A stretch of 19,351 bases of DNA, taken from contig URYB01000010.1 of assembly GCA_900552085.1 (NCBI GenBank), positions 1-19,351 of the forward strand, given 5' to 3'. Position numbers and translations under genes: made by a program. How positions within the stretch are numbered: position 1 is the first letter of the stretch; every line of letters starts with the position of its first letter. A model generated the notes under the pieces. It did not search any database. It had not been told where the DNA came from and saw only the letters and a list, made by a program, of their open reading frames with translations. This DNA comes from an uncultured Lachnobacterium sp. Lineage in GTDB: Bacteria > Bacillota > Clostridia > Lachnospirales > Lachnospiraceae. This document shows positions 1 through 7,754 of this stretch, one piece after another.

Positions 1-903
1 GGGGACAAAAGGTGGGGCGGGTGTTTTTTTACGGGAACACCCGCCATTTGCTTCTGTATTCGCCAGACGATCCAGCTGGTTCGCTGCATATACCGGATTG
101 TATAAAAAATCACCAATCAAAGGATGTCCAAGATATGCCATATGCACCCGGATCTGGTGGGTTCTTCCGGTCTCCAGCTGCAATGCCACCAGACTCATTT
201 CCTTATTTGAACGGGCATTTTTCCACGTTTTCAATTTCTGATAATGTGTAATCGCCCGATCGCCTTTTTCATAATCAACAACACGTTCAAGACACCGGCT
301 TTCTTTTCGTGCAATCGGTGCATGGATCACACCTTCAGCCGGTTCTACATTTCCCTCCACAATGGCAAGATACTCTCTGTGAATGCCCTGTGCCTGTAAC
401 CCGTCCCGCGATTTTGCCGTGACCATCTGTGCCAGGATCGCGCCACTCACCATATGTTTCGCCACAATGGTAAGCCCCGATGTATCCCGGTCCAGCCGGT
501 TAATGCAACGAAACACAAAGGCCTGCTGTTTTTGCTTATAATACCATACCAAAGCATTTCCCAGAGAATTATCCGGATTGTTTCTCGACGGATGAATCGG
601 CATCCCTGCCGGCTTATTTACCACAAGCAAATCTTCATCCTCATACACAATCTCAATGGGCAGCTCCACTGGAATGATCTGTCCGGAGCTTTCTGTTTCC
701 CGGATATAAACATTTAAAATGTCACCCTGATGTAATACATAATTCTGATATACACAGGCATCATTCACTTCGATGCTTTTTAAATCTTTCTTTAAATTCA
801 CCAGATTTTGTTCTGAATATCCTTTTTCTTTTAGAAATCCACTTACTTTCTGTCCCGGTTTTATCTTATCCACATAATAGGTGATCTTACGCTGCATTCC
901 CAT
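1..903 (-). CDS. RluA-family pseudouridine synthase, 3' end cut by window edge
   Basis: Cytoplasmic enzyme that isomerises uridine to pseudouridine in rRNA or tRNA. Translated by hand, it gives 301 residues with no stop before the window edge. Seen: an N-terminal S4-like region (about residues 10-70), DLLVVNKPAGMPIHPS near 91-106, the catalytic motif RLDRDTSG at 136-143 (Asp138 the expected catalytic residue), HREYLAIVEG near 175, and ETGRTHQIRVHM at 244-255 followed by GHPLIGDFLYNP. After about residue 278 the expected RQ(A)LHA segment is not recognisable, and the last codons lie in an inverted repeat (16-45). The start is uncertain: ATG 903 or ATG 897. A strong AGGAGG (933-938) is about 29 bases upstream of ATG 903, while GGGGAAG (906-912) is 8 bases from ATG 897. 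A weak divergent promoter (TTGTGC 982-987, 16-base spacer, TATTTT 960-965) may serve it. The family is certain; which uridine it modifies is not. Confidence 0.9.
   Translation of the reverse strand, partial: MGMQRKITYYVDKIKPGQKVSGFLKEKGYSEQNLVNLKKDLKSIEVNDACVYQNYVLHQGDILNVYIRETESSGQIIPVELPIEIVYEDEDLLVVNKPAGMPIHPSRNNPDNSLGNALVWYYKQKQQAFVFRCINRLDRDTSGLTIVAKHMVSGAILAQMVTAKSRDGLQAQGIHREYLAIVEGNVEPAEGVIHAPIARKESRCLERVVDYEKGDRAITHYQKLKTWKNARSNKEMSLVALQLETGRTHQIRVHMAYLGHPLIGDFLYNPVYAANQLDRLANTEANGGCSRKKTPAPPFVP
16..45. repeat. perfect 10-base inverted repeat at the window start
   Basis: GGCGGGTGTT (16-25) and AACACCCGCC (36-45) flank a 10-base loop. It falls inside the open frame of the RluA gene, where the protein has stopped resembling its family. 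It could be a terminator stem (no T run follows on the minus strand) or a fold-back artefact at a contig end. Confidence 0.6.
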
Positions 904-975
904 ACTTCCCCATTGCTCATTACTATTTTATTCCTCCTCATCATAACATAATCCGTTGCAAAATAAAATCTTGTA

Positions 976-1004
976 TTGACAGCACAAAAGCCTCATGTTA
1001 TATT
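976..1004 (+). promoter_or_regulatory. sigma-A promoter of the padR operon
   Basis: A perfect -35 TTGACA (976-981) is separated by 17 bases from TATATT (999-1004), which is preceded by TGT (extended -10). Transcription would start near 1011, inside the palindromic operator and upstream of the padR ribosome binding site. Confidence 0.85.
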
Positions 1005-1063
1005 TACTACGTCAAACGTACTACGGCTATCGTAGTACCGACAATCGTAGTACGACTGTCGTA
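1005..1063 (+). promoter_or_regulatory. multi-palindrome operator, probable PadR binding region
   Basis: Direct reading shows TACTACG at 1005-1011 and 1019-1025, and its reverse complement CGTAGTA at 1031-1037 and 1046-1052. GTACTACG (1018-1025) and CGTAGTAC (1031-1038) form a perfect 8-base inverted repeat with a 5-base spacer. TACGT-CAA-ACGTA (1008-1020) and TACGAC-T-GTCGTA (1051-1063) are two more perfect palindromes. The cluster covers the predicted transcription start and early leader. PadR repressors commonly bind palindromes in their own promoters, so autorepression is the natural inference. Confidence 0.7.
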
Positions 1064-1087
1064 AAAAAAGAAAAGGAGGAATATTGC

Positions 1088-1441
1088 ATGGCCATCAGTA
1101 GTGATGTCATTCGTGGATACAACGACACGATGATCCTTTATCTTCTGTTAGATAAGCCATCTTACGGATATGAAATATCCAAGCAGATCAAGACATTGTC
1201 CAATGAAAAATATGTCATAAAAGAAACCACGCTCTACTCAGCATTCACCCGCATGGAGCGAAACGGTTATATCGAATCTTTTTCGAATCAGGACAATGCA
1301 GCCGGCAAGCGGCGCACCTATTACCGCATCACAAAAGCCGGAAGAGCATATTATCAGCAAAAATGTGAAGAATGGCTGCTCACACAGGAAGTTGTAGAAA
1401 AGTTTATTATAAAGGGGGATTCCGTAAATGGAAACGATTAG
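1088..1441 (+). CDS. PadR family transcriptional regulator
   Basis: Cytoplasmic winged-helix repressor of 117 residues. The start is the ATG at 1088, placed 7-8 bases after AAGGAGG; the reading frame stays open back to 995, but that stretch is promoter and operator. Seen: the PadR N-terminal domain across residues 5-90, including LLLDKPSYGYEISKQI (20-35), the recognition-helix region KETTLYSAFTRMERNGYI (45-62) and the wing GKRRTYYRITKAGRAYY (73-89). The C-terminal dimerisation helix is short, as in small PadR proteins. The last 14 bases overlap the HAAS gene, so the two are translationally coupled. In Firmicutes such PadR/HAAS/DUF4097 sets are common; the PadR usually controls its own operon in response to envelope stress or a small ligand. 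The ligand is unknown. Confidence 0.93.
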   Translation: MAISSDVIRGYNDTMILYLLLDKPSYGYEISKQIKTLSNEKYVIKETTLYSAFTRMERNGYIESFSNQDNAAGKRRTYYRITKAGRAYYQQKCEEWLLTQEVVEKFIIKGDSVNGND

Positions 1442-2423
1442 AAATTATTTAGAAACCATGTTTTTAAAACTTCCCAACACTCCGGAAGTATATAAAGCGA
1501 AAAACGAACTCTGGCAAATGATGGAAGACAAATATACCGAATTAAAAGAAGAAGGCAAATCCGAAAACGAAGCAGTCGGAATTGTTATATCTGAATTTGG
1601 CAATCTCGACGAATTAGCCAACGACCTTGGCATTTCCCGTTTTGTTGAAAATCAGCCGATACCACAGGGAAAAACACTCTCTCTTGATCAGGCAAAATCC
1701 TATCTTGCCGATGCCGGAAAAAGCGCATACCGCACCGCACTTGGTGTCATGCTCTGTATTCTGTCCGTCTGTGGTCCGATCTTTTTCGATGCTTTTACTA
1801 CATTTTATCCGCAAAAAGAAAATCTTCTGGATGCATGTGGCGTATCCATCATGTTCGTCCTTATCGGTATTGCCGTTGGATTGTTCATCTATTCCAGTGT
1901 TCGGATGAGTCATTGGAACTACTTAAAGAAAGAACCTTTTGTCACCGATTTTTCGACAACCGAATATCTGCATCGAGAAATGGAACATTATAAATCCACC
2001 TATGCACTCCTTTTGACCATCGGTATTATCCTTTGTATTCTGAGCGTCATTCCAAGTATAATTTTAGACGGTCTTGACATCTATGTTGATTTCTGGTCAA
2101 ACGCTTCCGGTGGTTTTATCTTCGTTCTCGTAGCAATCGGTGTCTTTCTGATTGTTATGGCATCTACAAAACTCAGTAGTTATAAAACATTACTGCACTT
2201 AAACCAGCAGGACACAGTAGGCGGAAACTATGTGCCAAGCCAGACAAATGAACCACAGTATATGAATCAGACGGTAGCTGCGATCATGTCTGTTTACTGG
2301 CCAACGGTTACCTGCCTGTATTTAATCTGGAGTTTCCTTACTTTTGATTTTTGGATTTCCTGGATCATTTGGCCGATAGCAGCAATTATTCACTCGCTGA
2401 TAAAAAACTTATTACGTAAATAG
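1428..2423 (+). CDS. HAAS-domain (DUF1700-like) polytopic membrane protein
   Basis: 331 residues. The N-terminal 70 residues form a HAAS/DUF1700-type domain: METIRNYLETMFLKLP, then KNELWQMMEDKYTELKEEGK and NEAVGIVISEFGNLDELANDLG. This domain is typical of partners encoded beside PadR regulators and is thought to link them to membrane signalling. Six hydrophobic segments follow, near residues 97-120, 133-158, 192-214, 224-246, 282-302 and 306-328. The ATG at 1428 overlaps the end of padR by 14 bases and has AAAGGGGG about 8 bases upstream. It probably works with the two neighbouring products as a membrane sensor or effector; that role is inferred from family context, not shown by the sequence. 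Confidence 0.85.
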   Translation: METIRNYLETMFLKLPNTPEVYKAKNELWQMMEDKYTELKEEGKSENEAVGIVISEFGNLDELANDLGISRFVENQPIPQGKTLSLDQAKSYLADAGKSAYRTALGVMLCILSVCGPIFFDAFTTFYPQKENLLDACGVSIMFVLIGIAVGLFIYSSVRMSHWNYLKKEPFVTDFSTTEYLHREMEHYKSTYALLLTIGIILCILSVIPSIILDGLDIYVDFWSNASGGFIFVLVAIGVFLIVMASTKLSSYKTLLHLNQQDTVGGNYVPSQTNEPQYMNQTVAAIMSVYWPTVTCLYLIWSFLTFDFWISWIIWPIAAIIHSLIKNLLRK

Positions 2424-2458
2424 ATCACAATATCCTATTCAAAAGGAGGAGATTATCC

Positions 2459-3304
2459 ATGAAAAAAAATGTATATTTAATTATATTAACGCTTGTTACC
2501 GTAATCTGTATTGTCGGTGGCACCTGCTACCATCTTGTCGGCTGGGGTGTTTCCTTTCTCAGCCACCTGCCGTTTGCTTCTTTTTACAGTGATTCCGATG
2601 ATACGGAAAGTTCCGGTACAACACTCTCGACCGGCACAGTCTCACTTCCTTCTTTCAATACCGTAAAGATTGATTCCAAAGTCATGAATCTATCGATTGA
2701 AAAAGGAGACGATTACAGTATCCAGTGCGATTCTACCGAAAAATTAAATCCAAAATATGAAATTAAAGACAATACTTTAATTGTTTCACAGACGCAGAAA
2801 ATCAAAGTCCATAACTTCATGAACACACAAAAATGCAGTGTTCACATTACCATTCCGGAAGATACGACCTTAGAGCTGATCAATGTAGATGGATCTATCG
2901 GAGATATCAATTTATCAAATTTAGATGTTACAACTTTAAAAATCGATAACAGTGTGGGAGATGTCAAGATGGACGATTGTAAAACTGATTCCATCGATGT
3001 GGATACTTCCACAGGTGATGTAAAACTGAATGGTTGTGAAGCTAACGAAATCAATGTGGACACATCGGTTGGAGACACAGTGATCAAAGACATTATATTT
3101 GAGAAATTGTATGTCGACGGAAGTGTAGGAGATGTCAAAGTAAGCAGCCCGAAAGACCTGTCCGACTACGCATATGATCTCGATACTTCCATTGGTGACG
3201 TGAGTATCAACGGCGTTTCCCATAAGAAGGAATACCAGCAGAAAGGAACTGCCGGAAAGATTACCGTAGATAATTCTACGGGAGATATTTCCATCACTTA
3301 TTAA
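2459..3304 (+). CDS. DUF4097-type beta-strand repeat protein, membrane anchored
   Basis: 281 residues. Residues 5-27 are a hydrophobic N-terminal signal anchor; no lipobox Cys is evident, so the rest is probably outside the cell. From residue 65 the chain is a DUF4097 domain: NTVKIDSKVMNLSIEKGDDYS, then a regular solenoid with DxSxGD at residues 144, 163, 182, 201 and 220 (exactly 19 apart), then at 242 and 271. AAAGGAGGAG sits 8-9 bases before the ATG, and the gene is 35 bases after the HAAS gene in the same operon. DUF4097 proteins are usually called putative adhesins, but their function is unproven. In PadR/HAAS operons an envelope-facing role is likely. Confidence 0.87.
   Translation: MKKNVYLIILTLVTVICIVGGTCYHLVGWGVSFLSHLPFASFYSDSDDTESSGTTLSTGTVSLPSFNTVKIDSKVMNLSIEKGDDYSIQCDSTEKLNPKYEIKDNTLIVSQTQKIKVHNFMNTQKCSVHITIPEDTTLELINVDGSIGDINLSNLDVTTLKIDNSVGDVKMDDCKTDSIDVDTSTGDVKLNGCEANEINVDTSVGDTVIKDIIFEKLYVDGSVGDVKVSSPKDLSDYAYDLDTSIGDVSINGVSHKKEYQQKGTAGKITVDNSTGDISITY
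2888..3115 (+). repeat. four in-frame 57-base (19-residue) coding repeats
   Basis: Residues 144-219 of the DUF4097 protein consist of four consecutive 19-residue units, each opening with D-x-S-x-G-D and ending in hydrophobic-x-V/I. A fifth begins at residue 220 but is longer. The copies share the protein pattern while their DNA has diverged, as expected for a selected beta-solenoid rather than a recent expansion. Confidence 0.8.
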
Positions 3305-3313
3305 ATCCTAGCA

Positions 3314-3346
3314 TAAAAAAAGTGTGCGTTTACCGCACACTTTTTT
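3314..3346. terminator. bidirectional rho-independent terminator
   Basis: Stem AGTGTGCG (3321-3328) pairs with CGCACACT (3334-3341) around a 5-base loop. An A run (3315-3321) lies before it and a T run (3341-3346) after it. It lies between the converging DUF4097 gene (stop at 3304) and ECF S gene (stop at 3351) and can end both transcripts. Confidence 0.93.
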
Positions 3347-3350
3347 GTTT

Positions 3351-3881
3351 CTAGTTTTCAAATCCATAAGAACTATTACGAATATAAGGAATTGCAATAA
3401 GTGCCGGATACAATATAGCCGAAATTACAAGTCCACCGATACCCTGTATGATATTTCCCGGAATACTTGCAGCTGCACCAGCGCCGTAAATAAAATATTC
3501 ACAAACAAAATATCCGCCAGCTACCAGAATAATATCGATCACACCACCAAGGATTACGCCTACATAACGTGTTGTCTTTGTTTTTCCAATTGCACGATAC
3601 ACAAGTCCTGCACATAATGCAACAAGGCCTTTAATTACAAATGTGATTGGCACATATACAAAATATCCACCGATCAGATCTGCCAGACAGGAACCAATAC
3701 CGGCTGCAAGAAATCCCCACACTGGTCCAAGAATAACACCACAAAGAATTACAATTGCATCACCCAGGTTGATATAACCTTCTGTTCCAGGGGTTGGAAC
3801 TTTGATAATCATGGTTGCTACACATGCAAGTGCTGCAAACAAAGCTGCCATAATTAATTTTTTCAAGTACTCTCTTGACAT
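3351..3881 (-). CDS. ECF transporter S component (substrate-binding membrane subunit)
   Basis: 176-residue integral membrane protein, the size expected for the S subunit of an energy-coupling-factor importer. The start is ATG 3881, with GAGGAG about 8 bases upstream; 41 further open codons upstream lack a start signal. Seen: a basic N-terminus, LIMAALFAALACVATMI, then the family signature PGTEGYINLGDAIVILCGVI, LGPVWGFLAAGIGSCLADLI, and further hydrophobic segments to YPALIAIPYI, about six in all. No EcfA/EcfA'/EcfT genes are nearby, so it would share a module encoded elsewhere (group II). It follows xdhA by 122 bases on the same strand, perhaps as the last gene of the operon. Substrate unassigned; vitamins are usual for the family, and a purine-related compound is only a neighbourhood guess. 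Confidence 0.88.
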   Translation of the reverse strand: MSREYLKKLIMAALFAALACVATMIIKVPTPGTEGYINLGDAIVILCGVILGPVWGFLAAGIGSCLADLIGGYFVYVPITFVIKGLVALCAGLVYRAIGKTKTTRYVGVILGGVIDIILVAGGYFVCEYFIYGAGAAASIPGNIIQGIGGLVISAILYPALIAIPYIRNSSYGFEN

Positions 3882-4003
3882 AATAATCTCTCCTCTTTTT
3901 ATCAATAAATTTCTTTTTCCATCATATATCGCCTTTGAGTATGAAAAAAGAATCAATTTCCGACAAAAATATAAGACCAGATTGTCAAAAGGAACCGAAA
4001 ACA

Positions 4004-6280
4004 CTAATATTTTGCTACCTGATCCGGTGTAATCGGCAGTTCATAGAACCGTTTTCCTGCCGCATGGCTGAGCGCATCCGCAATCGCCGGAAGCGGTGTA
4101 TTGATGACCACTTCTCCGATGGATTTTGCCCCGAACGGTCCGGCTTCCTCATAACTATTTTCGAATGCAATCCGAATATGACCGATGTCCATGCGGGATG
4201 GAATCTTATACTGCAGGAAGGAATTTTCATAAAGTCTTCCCTGCGCATTGTAAGTCACATTCTCTGACATTGCCATACCGATTCCCTGTAAGATACCGCC
4301 CTCTGCCTGCACGCGCACGAGATTGGTATTGATCGGTGTGCCACAGTCCACACAGGCATCATACTCTACGACATGAGACTCTCCCGTCTCTAAATCCACC
4401 TCGATTTCTGCCGCACCGACCATATATGGTGGCGGGGAAATCGGAGAACTGTGTGTTGTGGAAGCTACGAGTTCAATCTCATTTCCACATTGGGATGCCG
4501 TCGCAATATCCGCAAGAGAGACACTCTTTTCTTCCGATCCATCCGCAAGGCAGACTTTCTTTCCGTCAAACTGGACATCCTCTGCTTTGCATCCAAGAAT
4601 GTCTGCTCCCAATTTCTCGATTTTTTCACGAAGCTGCAATGCGCAGTTTTCCACAGCTTTTCCAGTAATATACGTCGTGGATGATGCATAGGAACCGGAA
4701 TCATATGGAGAAATATCGGTATCCGCTCCGAACACATTGATATCATCCACTGAACAGTCGAGCACTTCTGCTGCAATCTGCGCCAGTGTGGTATCACATC
4801 CGGTTCCCATATCTGCCGCACCGATCAGCAGTGTATAATAACCTTCATCGTTCACTTTCATTGTGGCACTGCCCACGTCCACGCTGGAAATTCCGGAACC
4901 CTGCATTGCCATTCCCATGCCGACAACACGGACTTTGTGATCTCCCACTTTTCGCATCGGATACTTTTCATCCCATTGAATCATCTCTTTTACTTTTGCA
5001 AGACAACGGTCCAGCGTACAGCTCGTATTTACCTGACCGTAATACGCCGGCATCACATCGCCCTCGTGAATAATATTCTTCTCACGAATCGCAAACGGAT
5101 CCCTGTGAAGCATCTCCGCGAGCTCATTCACTGCGGATTCCACCGCAAAAAGCCCCTTTGTCGCACCATATCCACGGTATGCCCCCGCCGACATATGGTT
5201 GGTATATACAACATCGCTGACAAAACGGAACGCCTCTGCCTTTCCATATAACGGAATGGACTTGTGTCCGGACAATCCGACCGTTGTCGGTCCATGTTCT
5301 CCGTACGCACCTGTATTGGAAAGTGTATGTAAATCAATCGCTTTTACAATTCCATCCTTTGTCGCTCCCAGACGTACATGCATCTCCATCTCATGACGTG
5401 GCGAAGATGCGATCTGGGATTCTTTTCTTGAGAAAATAATCTTGGATGGTTTCTTTGTCATCCATGTAACGAACGCCGGATAAATTTCACTGACCGAAGT
5501 CTGCTTTGCGCCGAAACCACCACCGATGCGCGGCTTGGTCACTCGGATTTTGGATGTCGGAATTCCAAGCGCATGCGCAATAATACGGCGGCAGTGAAAT
5601 ACAATCTGGGTTGAACTTACCACATGAAGTCTTCCGTACGTGTCGATGGAACAGAATGTTCGGAATGTCTCCATCATCGCCTGCTGGCAGGCTTTCGTAT
5701 GATAAGTACGATCCAAAACAACATCACAGGAAGCAAGAACTGCGTCCACATCTCCATCCTGACACTCATCATGTGCACAGAGATTTCTCTTATTGTCCGC
5801 ACCTACCGGGCAAAGCGCTTCCCAGTTTTCTTCCGGATGGACAAGGATCGCATTGTCTTTCGCCTGATGAAAATCAAGGAGCGGCTCTAACACTTCGTAC
5901 TCCGGTTTGATCAGTTTCATGGCACGATCCACGCATTTTTCATTTGCTCCGGCAATGATGGCCACCGGATCACCGACGAAACGCACATGCCGGTCCAAAA
6001 GCAGGCGATCATACGGGCTCATCTCCGGATAAGTCTGTCCCGCACAGGTAAAACGCTTCTGGTTCTGATCAATGTCCTTCCATGTATAGACCGCTTCAAT
6101 TCCCGGAACGAGCATCGCCTTGTCCGTATTAATTTCTTTGACGATTGCATTCGCATGCGGCGAGCGCAAAAGCTTTACGACCAGACAATCTTTCGGCGCA
6201 ATATCATCCGTATATACCGGCTTACCGAGGAGCAATTCCATTGCATCTTTTTTACGAACTGCTTTATTTACTTCCCGCAT
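4004..6280 (-). CDS. xdhA: xanthine dehydrogenase, molybdenum-binding subunit
   Basis: 758-residue catalytic subunit of a three-subunit molybdenum hydroxylase (xanthine to urate, or hypoxanthine to xanthine), close in length to E. coli XdhA. Seen: the N-terminal aldehyde oxidase/xanthine dehydrogenase hammerhead domain (about 15-125), pyranopterin motif GGGFGAK at 253-259, AYRGYG at 367-372 matching the conserved substrate-site Arg of xanthine oxidases, MGTGCDTTLAQIAAE (about 491-505), and GAKSIGE at 717-723 whose last Glu is the expected catalytic base. Start ATG 6280 has AGGAGG about 7 bases upstream; it overlaps xdhC by 13 bases. Some clostridial relatives are selenium-dependent molybdenum hydroxylases; no selD, yqeB or yqeC is in the window to decide. 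Xanthine as substrate is supported by the nearby permease, but other purines are possible. Confidence 0.93.
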   Translation of the reverse strand: MREVNKAVRKKDAMELLLGKPVYTDDIAPKDCLVVKLLRSPHANAIVKEINTDKAMLVPGIEAVYTWKDIDQNQKRFTCAGQTYPEMSPYDRLLLDRHVRFVGDPVAIIAGANEKCVDRAMKLIKPEYEVLEPLLDFHQAKDNAILVHPEENWEALCPVGADNKRNLCAHDECQDGDVDAVLASCDVVLDRTYHTKACQQAMMETFRTFCSIDTYGRLHVVSSTQIVFHCRRIIAHALGIPTSKIRVTKPRIGGGFGAKQTSVSEIYPAFVTWMTKKPSKIIFSRKESQIASSPRHEMEMHVRLGATKDGIVKAIDLHTLSNTGAYGEHGPTTVGLSGHKSIPLYGKAEAFRFVSDVVYTNHMSAGAYRGYGATKGLFAVESAVNELAEMLHRDPFAIREKNIIHEGDVMPAYYGQVNTSCTLDRCLAKVKEMIQWDEKYPMRKVGDHKVRVVGMGMAMQGSGISSVDVGSATMKVNDEGYYTLLIGAADMGTGCDTTLAQIAAEVLDCSVDDINVFGADTDISPYDSGSYASSTTYITGKAVENCALQLREKIEKLGADILGCKAEDVQFDGKKVCLADGSEEKSVSLADIATASQCGNEIELVASTTHSSPISPPPYMVGAAEIEVDLETGESHVVEYDACVDCGTPINTNLVRVQAEGGILQGIGMAMSENVTYNAQGRLYENSFLQYKIPSRMDIGHIRIAFENSYEEAGPFGAKSIGEVVINTPLPAIADALSHAAGKRFYELPITPDQVAKY

Positions 6281-6762
6281 GATGCTTCCTCCTTTCCCTT
6301 AAGTTCTTCTGCTTTCTTCCATTCAAGAAAGTTCAAAATTCCGCGCAACTGTCCCTCATATCCCGAGCAGCGGCAGAGATTACCGGAAAGATATTCCTTG
6401 ATTTCATTTTCATCCGGCTGCGGATTTTCCCGGAAAAGCGCGATGGCATTCATCACAAATCCCGGATTGCAGAATCCACACTGCTCCGCTCCCTGATCTG
6501 CGATAAAAGCTACAAACTCTTCCGCTTCTTCCTGTAATCCCTCTAATGTAGTCACGCTGCTGCCATCGGCACGCGCAGCAAGAATGGAACAGGAAAGGAC
6601 CGGCTTTTCATTCATAAATACCGTACACAGTCCACAGTTGGATGTCTCACAGCCACGCTTGACACTGTAACATCCGTTTGCACGCAGGAAATCCAAAAGC
6701 GGCAGATCCGGCTCAATTTCCTGTTGGATCTTTTTTCCATTTACATTAATATTCACTAACAT
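6268..6762 (-). CDS. xdhC: xanthine dehydrogenase, [2Fe-2S] subunit
   Basis: 164 residues; the electron-transfer subunit passing electrons from the Mo site to FAD. Two clusters are visible: plant-ferredoxin-type Cys38, Cys43, Cys46 and Cys58 (GCETSNCGLC, then VLSC), and the helical-domain cluster Cys95, Cys98, Cys130 and Cys132 (CGFCNPGF, then LCRCSGY). I chose ATG 6762, which has GGGAGGAG about 8 bases upstream, over an in-frame GTG at 6783 that lies upstream of that site. The ATG overlaps the xdhB stop by 7 bases, and the end overlaps xdhA by 13, so the three are translationally coupled. The first cluster loop reads CETSNCGLC rather than the commoner CGEGxCGAC, with all ligands kept. Confidence 0.94.
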   Translation of the reverse strand: MLVNINVNGKKIQQEIEPDLPLLDFLRANGCYSVKRGCETSNCGLCTVFMNEKPVLSCSILAARADGSSVTTLEGLQEEAEEFVAFIADQGAEQCGFCNPGFVMNAIALFRENPQPDENEIKEYLSGNLCRCSGYEGQLRGILNFLEWKKAEELKGKEEASCGK

Positions 6763-7565
6763 GCTTCGCTCTCCTCCCCACACAGATGCTCCAATGCCCG
6801 TCGGCTCAACACTTCCACCAGATGGCTGCGGTATTCTCTGCTTCCGCGCATATTGCTGTCTGTCGGAACGACTTCTGCTGCATACTTCGCATATGCCTCA
6901 ATCTCATCAATATTTAATTTTTCTTTTAATAATTTATTTTCATCTGGCACAATAAGCGCGCGTCCCGGTCTTGCCCCGATGCTTATAGTATAAGATCCAT
7001 TCTCCTTATCATGCACACCGCAGCATGTCAGCACCGGCAAATCCGTCTGCGTGATACGAACAGCTTCATAGTACATTGTCACTGGATGTTTTTTTATGAT
7101 GATCTGTACCAGAATATCATTGTCCGGCTTTCCTTTTGCGAACTCACGGAGCGGAACAATCCCTCCTTTGTACAGTTCCACATAAGAATCCAGTCCGATC
7201 AGCAATGTCAGGACATCCGAAAACCCGTACCTTCCGTAAATACTGCCCCCCACTGTAGCGAGATTCCGAAACTGCACGCCCACAATATGGCGCAGACTTT
7301 CTTTGCACATGTTCTGTGTATAGGAAACAAACCCCGGATGCGTCTCCAGTTGACGCAATGTCACCATACATCCGATGCAGAACTCTTCCTCTGTCTCCTC
7401 GATTGTATCCAGCCCCAGACCCGACAAATCAATTGCTGTCTGAAAATTCGAATCGCCAAGGCGCATCCACATCATGCCGCCAATGATACGATTCGCACGC
7501 TTCTGGTTCAACTCCCATGCTTCTTCCAGACTTTGTACTTTTTTATACTCTCTTATCGTCAGCAT
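6756..7565 (-). CDS. xdhB: xanthine dehydrogenase, FAD-binding subunit
   Basis: 269 residues, slightly short for the family. It binds FAD and passes electrons to NAD+ or another acceptor. Seen: the first FAD-contact loop as RIIGGMMWMRLG (26-37) where many relatives have AGGTDL, the second as NLATVGGSIYGRYGFSD (101-117), and a CO dehydrogenase flavoprotein C-terminal-type domain ending with NMRGSREYRSHLVEVLSRRAL, where R-x-x-Y-R is typical. The start is ATG 7565 with GGAAGG 6-7 bases upstream. First gene of the xdh operon, directly downstream of a good promoter (7611-7639); its end overlaps xdhC by 7 bases. Confidence 0.92.
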   Translation of the reverse strand: MLTIREYKKVQSLEEAWELNQKRANRIIGGMMWMRLGDSNFQTAIDLSGLGLDTIEETEEEFCIGCMVTLRQLETHPGFVSYTQNMCKESLRHIVGVQFRNLATVGGSIYGRYGFSDVLTLLIGLDSYVELYKGGIVPLREFAKGKPDNDILVQIIIKKHPVTMYYEAVRITQTDLPVLTCCGVHDKENGSYTISIGARPGRALIVPDENKLLKEKLNIDEIEAYAKYAAEVVPTDSNMRGSREYRSHLVEVLSRRALEHLCGEESEAC

Positions 7566-7610
7566 ATTAACCTTCCATTTCTTTGTTATCGCTTCTGCAT
7601 AGTTTCCTTT

Positions 7611-7639
7611 ATTTTAACACACGCTTTTTATTACAGCAA
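7611..7639 (-). promoter_or_regulatory. promoter of the xdhBCA operon
   Basis: On the minus strand TTGCTG (7639-7634), a 17-base spacer and TAAAAT (7616-7611), with TGT directly before the -10 (extended -10). Transcription would start near 7604, about 40 bases before xdhB. An imperfect inverted repeat TTGATACA/TGTACAA (7670-7677 and 7689-7695) lies between this and the divergent YitT gene and could bind a regulator. No known purine riboswitch was recognised. Confidence 0.75.
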
Positions 7640-7754
7640 CGAAGTGCACATTGTAATTTTACGTTTTATTTGATACATTAGTACCAGGTGTACAATTAGC
7701 TTATTATTGTAGCCCTACCATCCCATTATTTTAAAATTCAGGAGATCTTATATT

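Noticed and set aside
995..1087. Upstream in-frame extension of padR
   Set aside because: It covers the -10 region and operator palindromes, and the ATG at 1088 has an ideal AAGGAGG; the longer start is not credible.
3882..4003. Riboswitch or promoter in the gap between xdhA and the ECF S gene
   Set aside because: A TTGACA is present on the minus strand, but no -10 stands at proper spacing and no known aptamer was recognised; not called.
4465..4821. 118-residue ORF inside xdhA on the same strand
   Set aside because: A shadow frame within a gene whose motifs are intact throughout; no recognisable domain or ribosome binding site.
7670..7696. TTGATA with TACAAT as a promoter for the YitT gene
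   Set aside because: The spacer is only 15 bases, and an alternative (TTGTAG 7707-7712) has no good -10; neither is strong enough to list.
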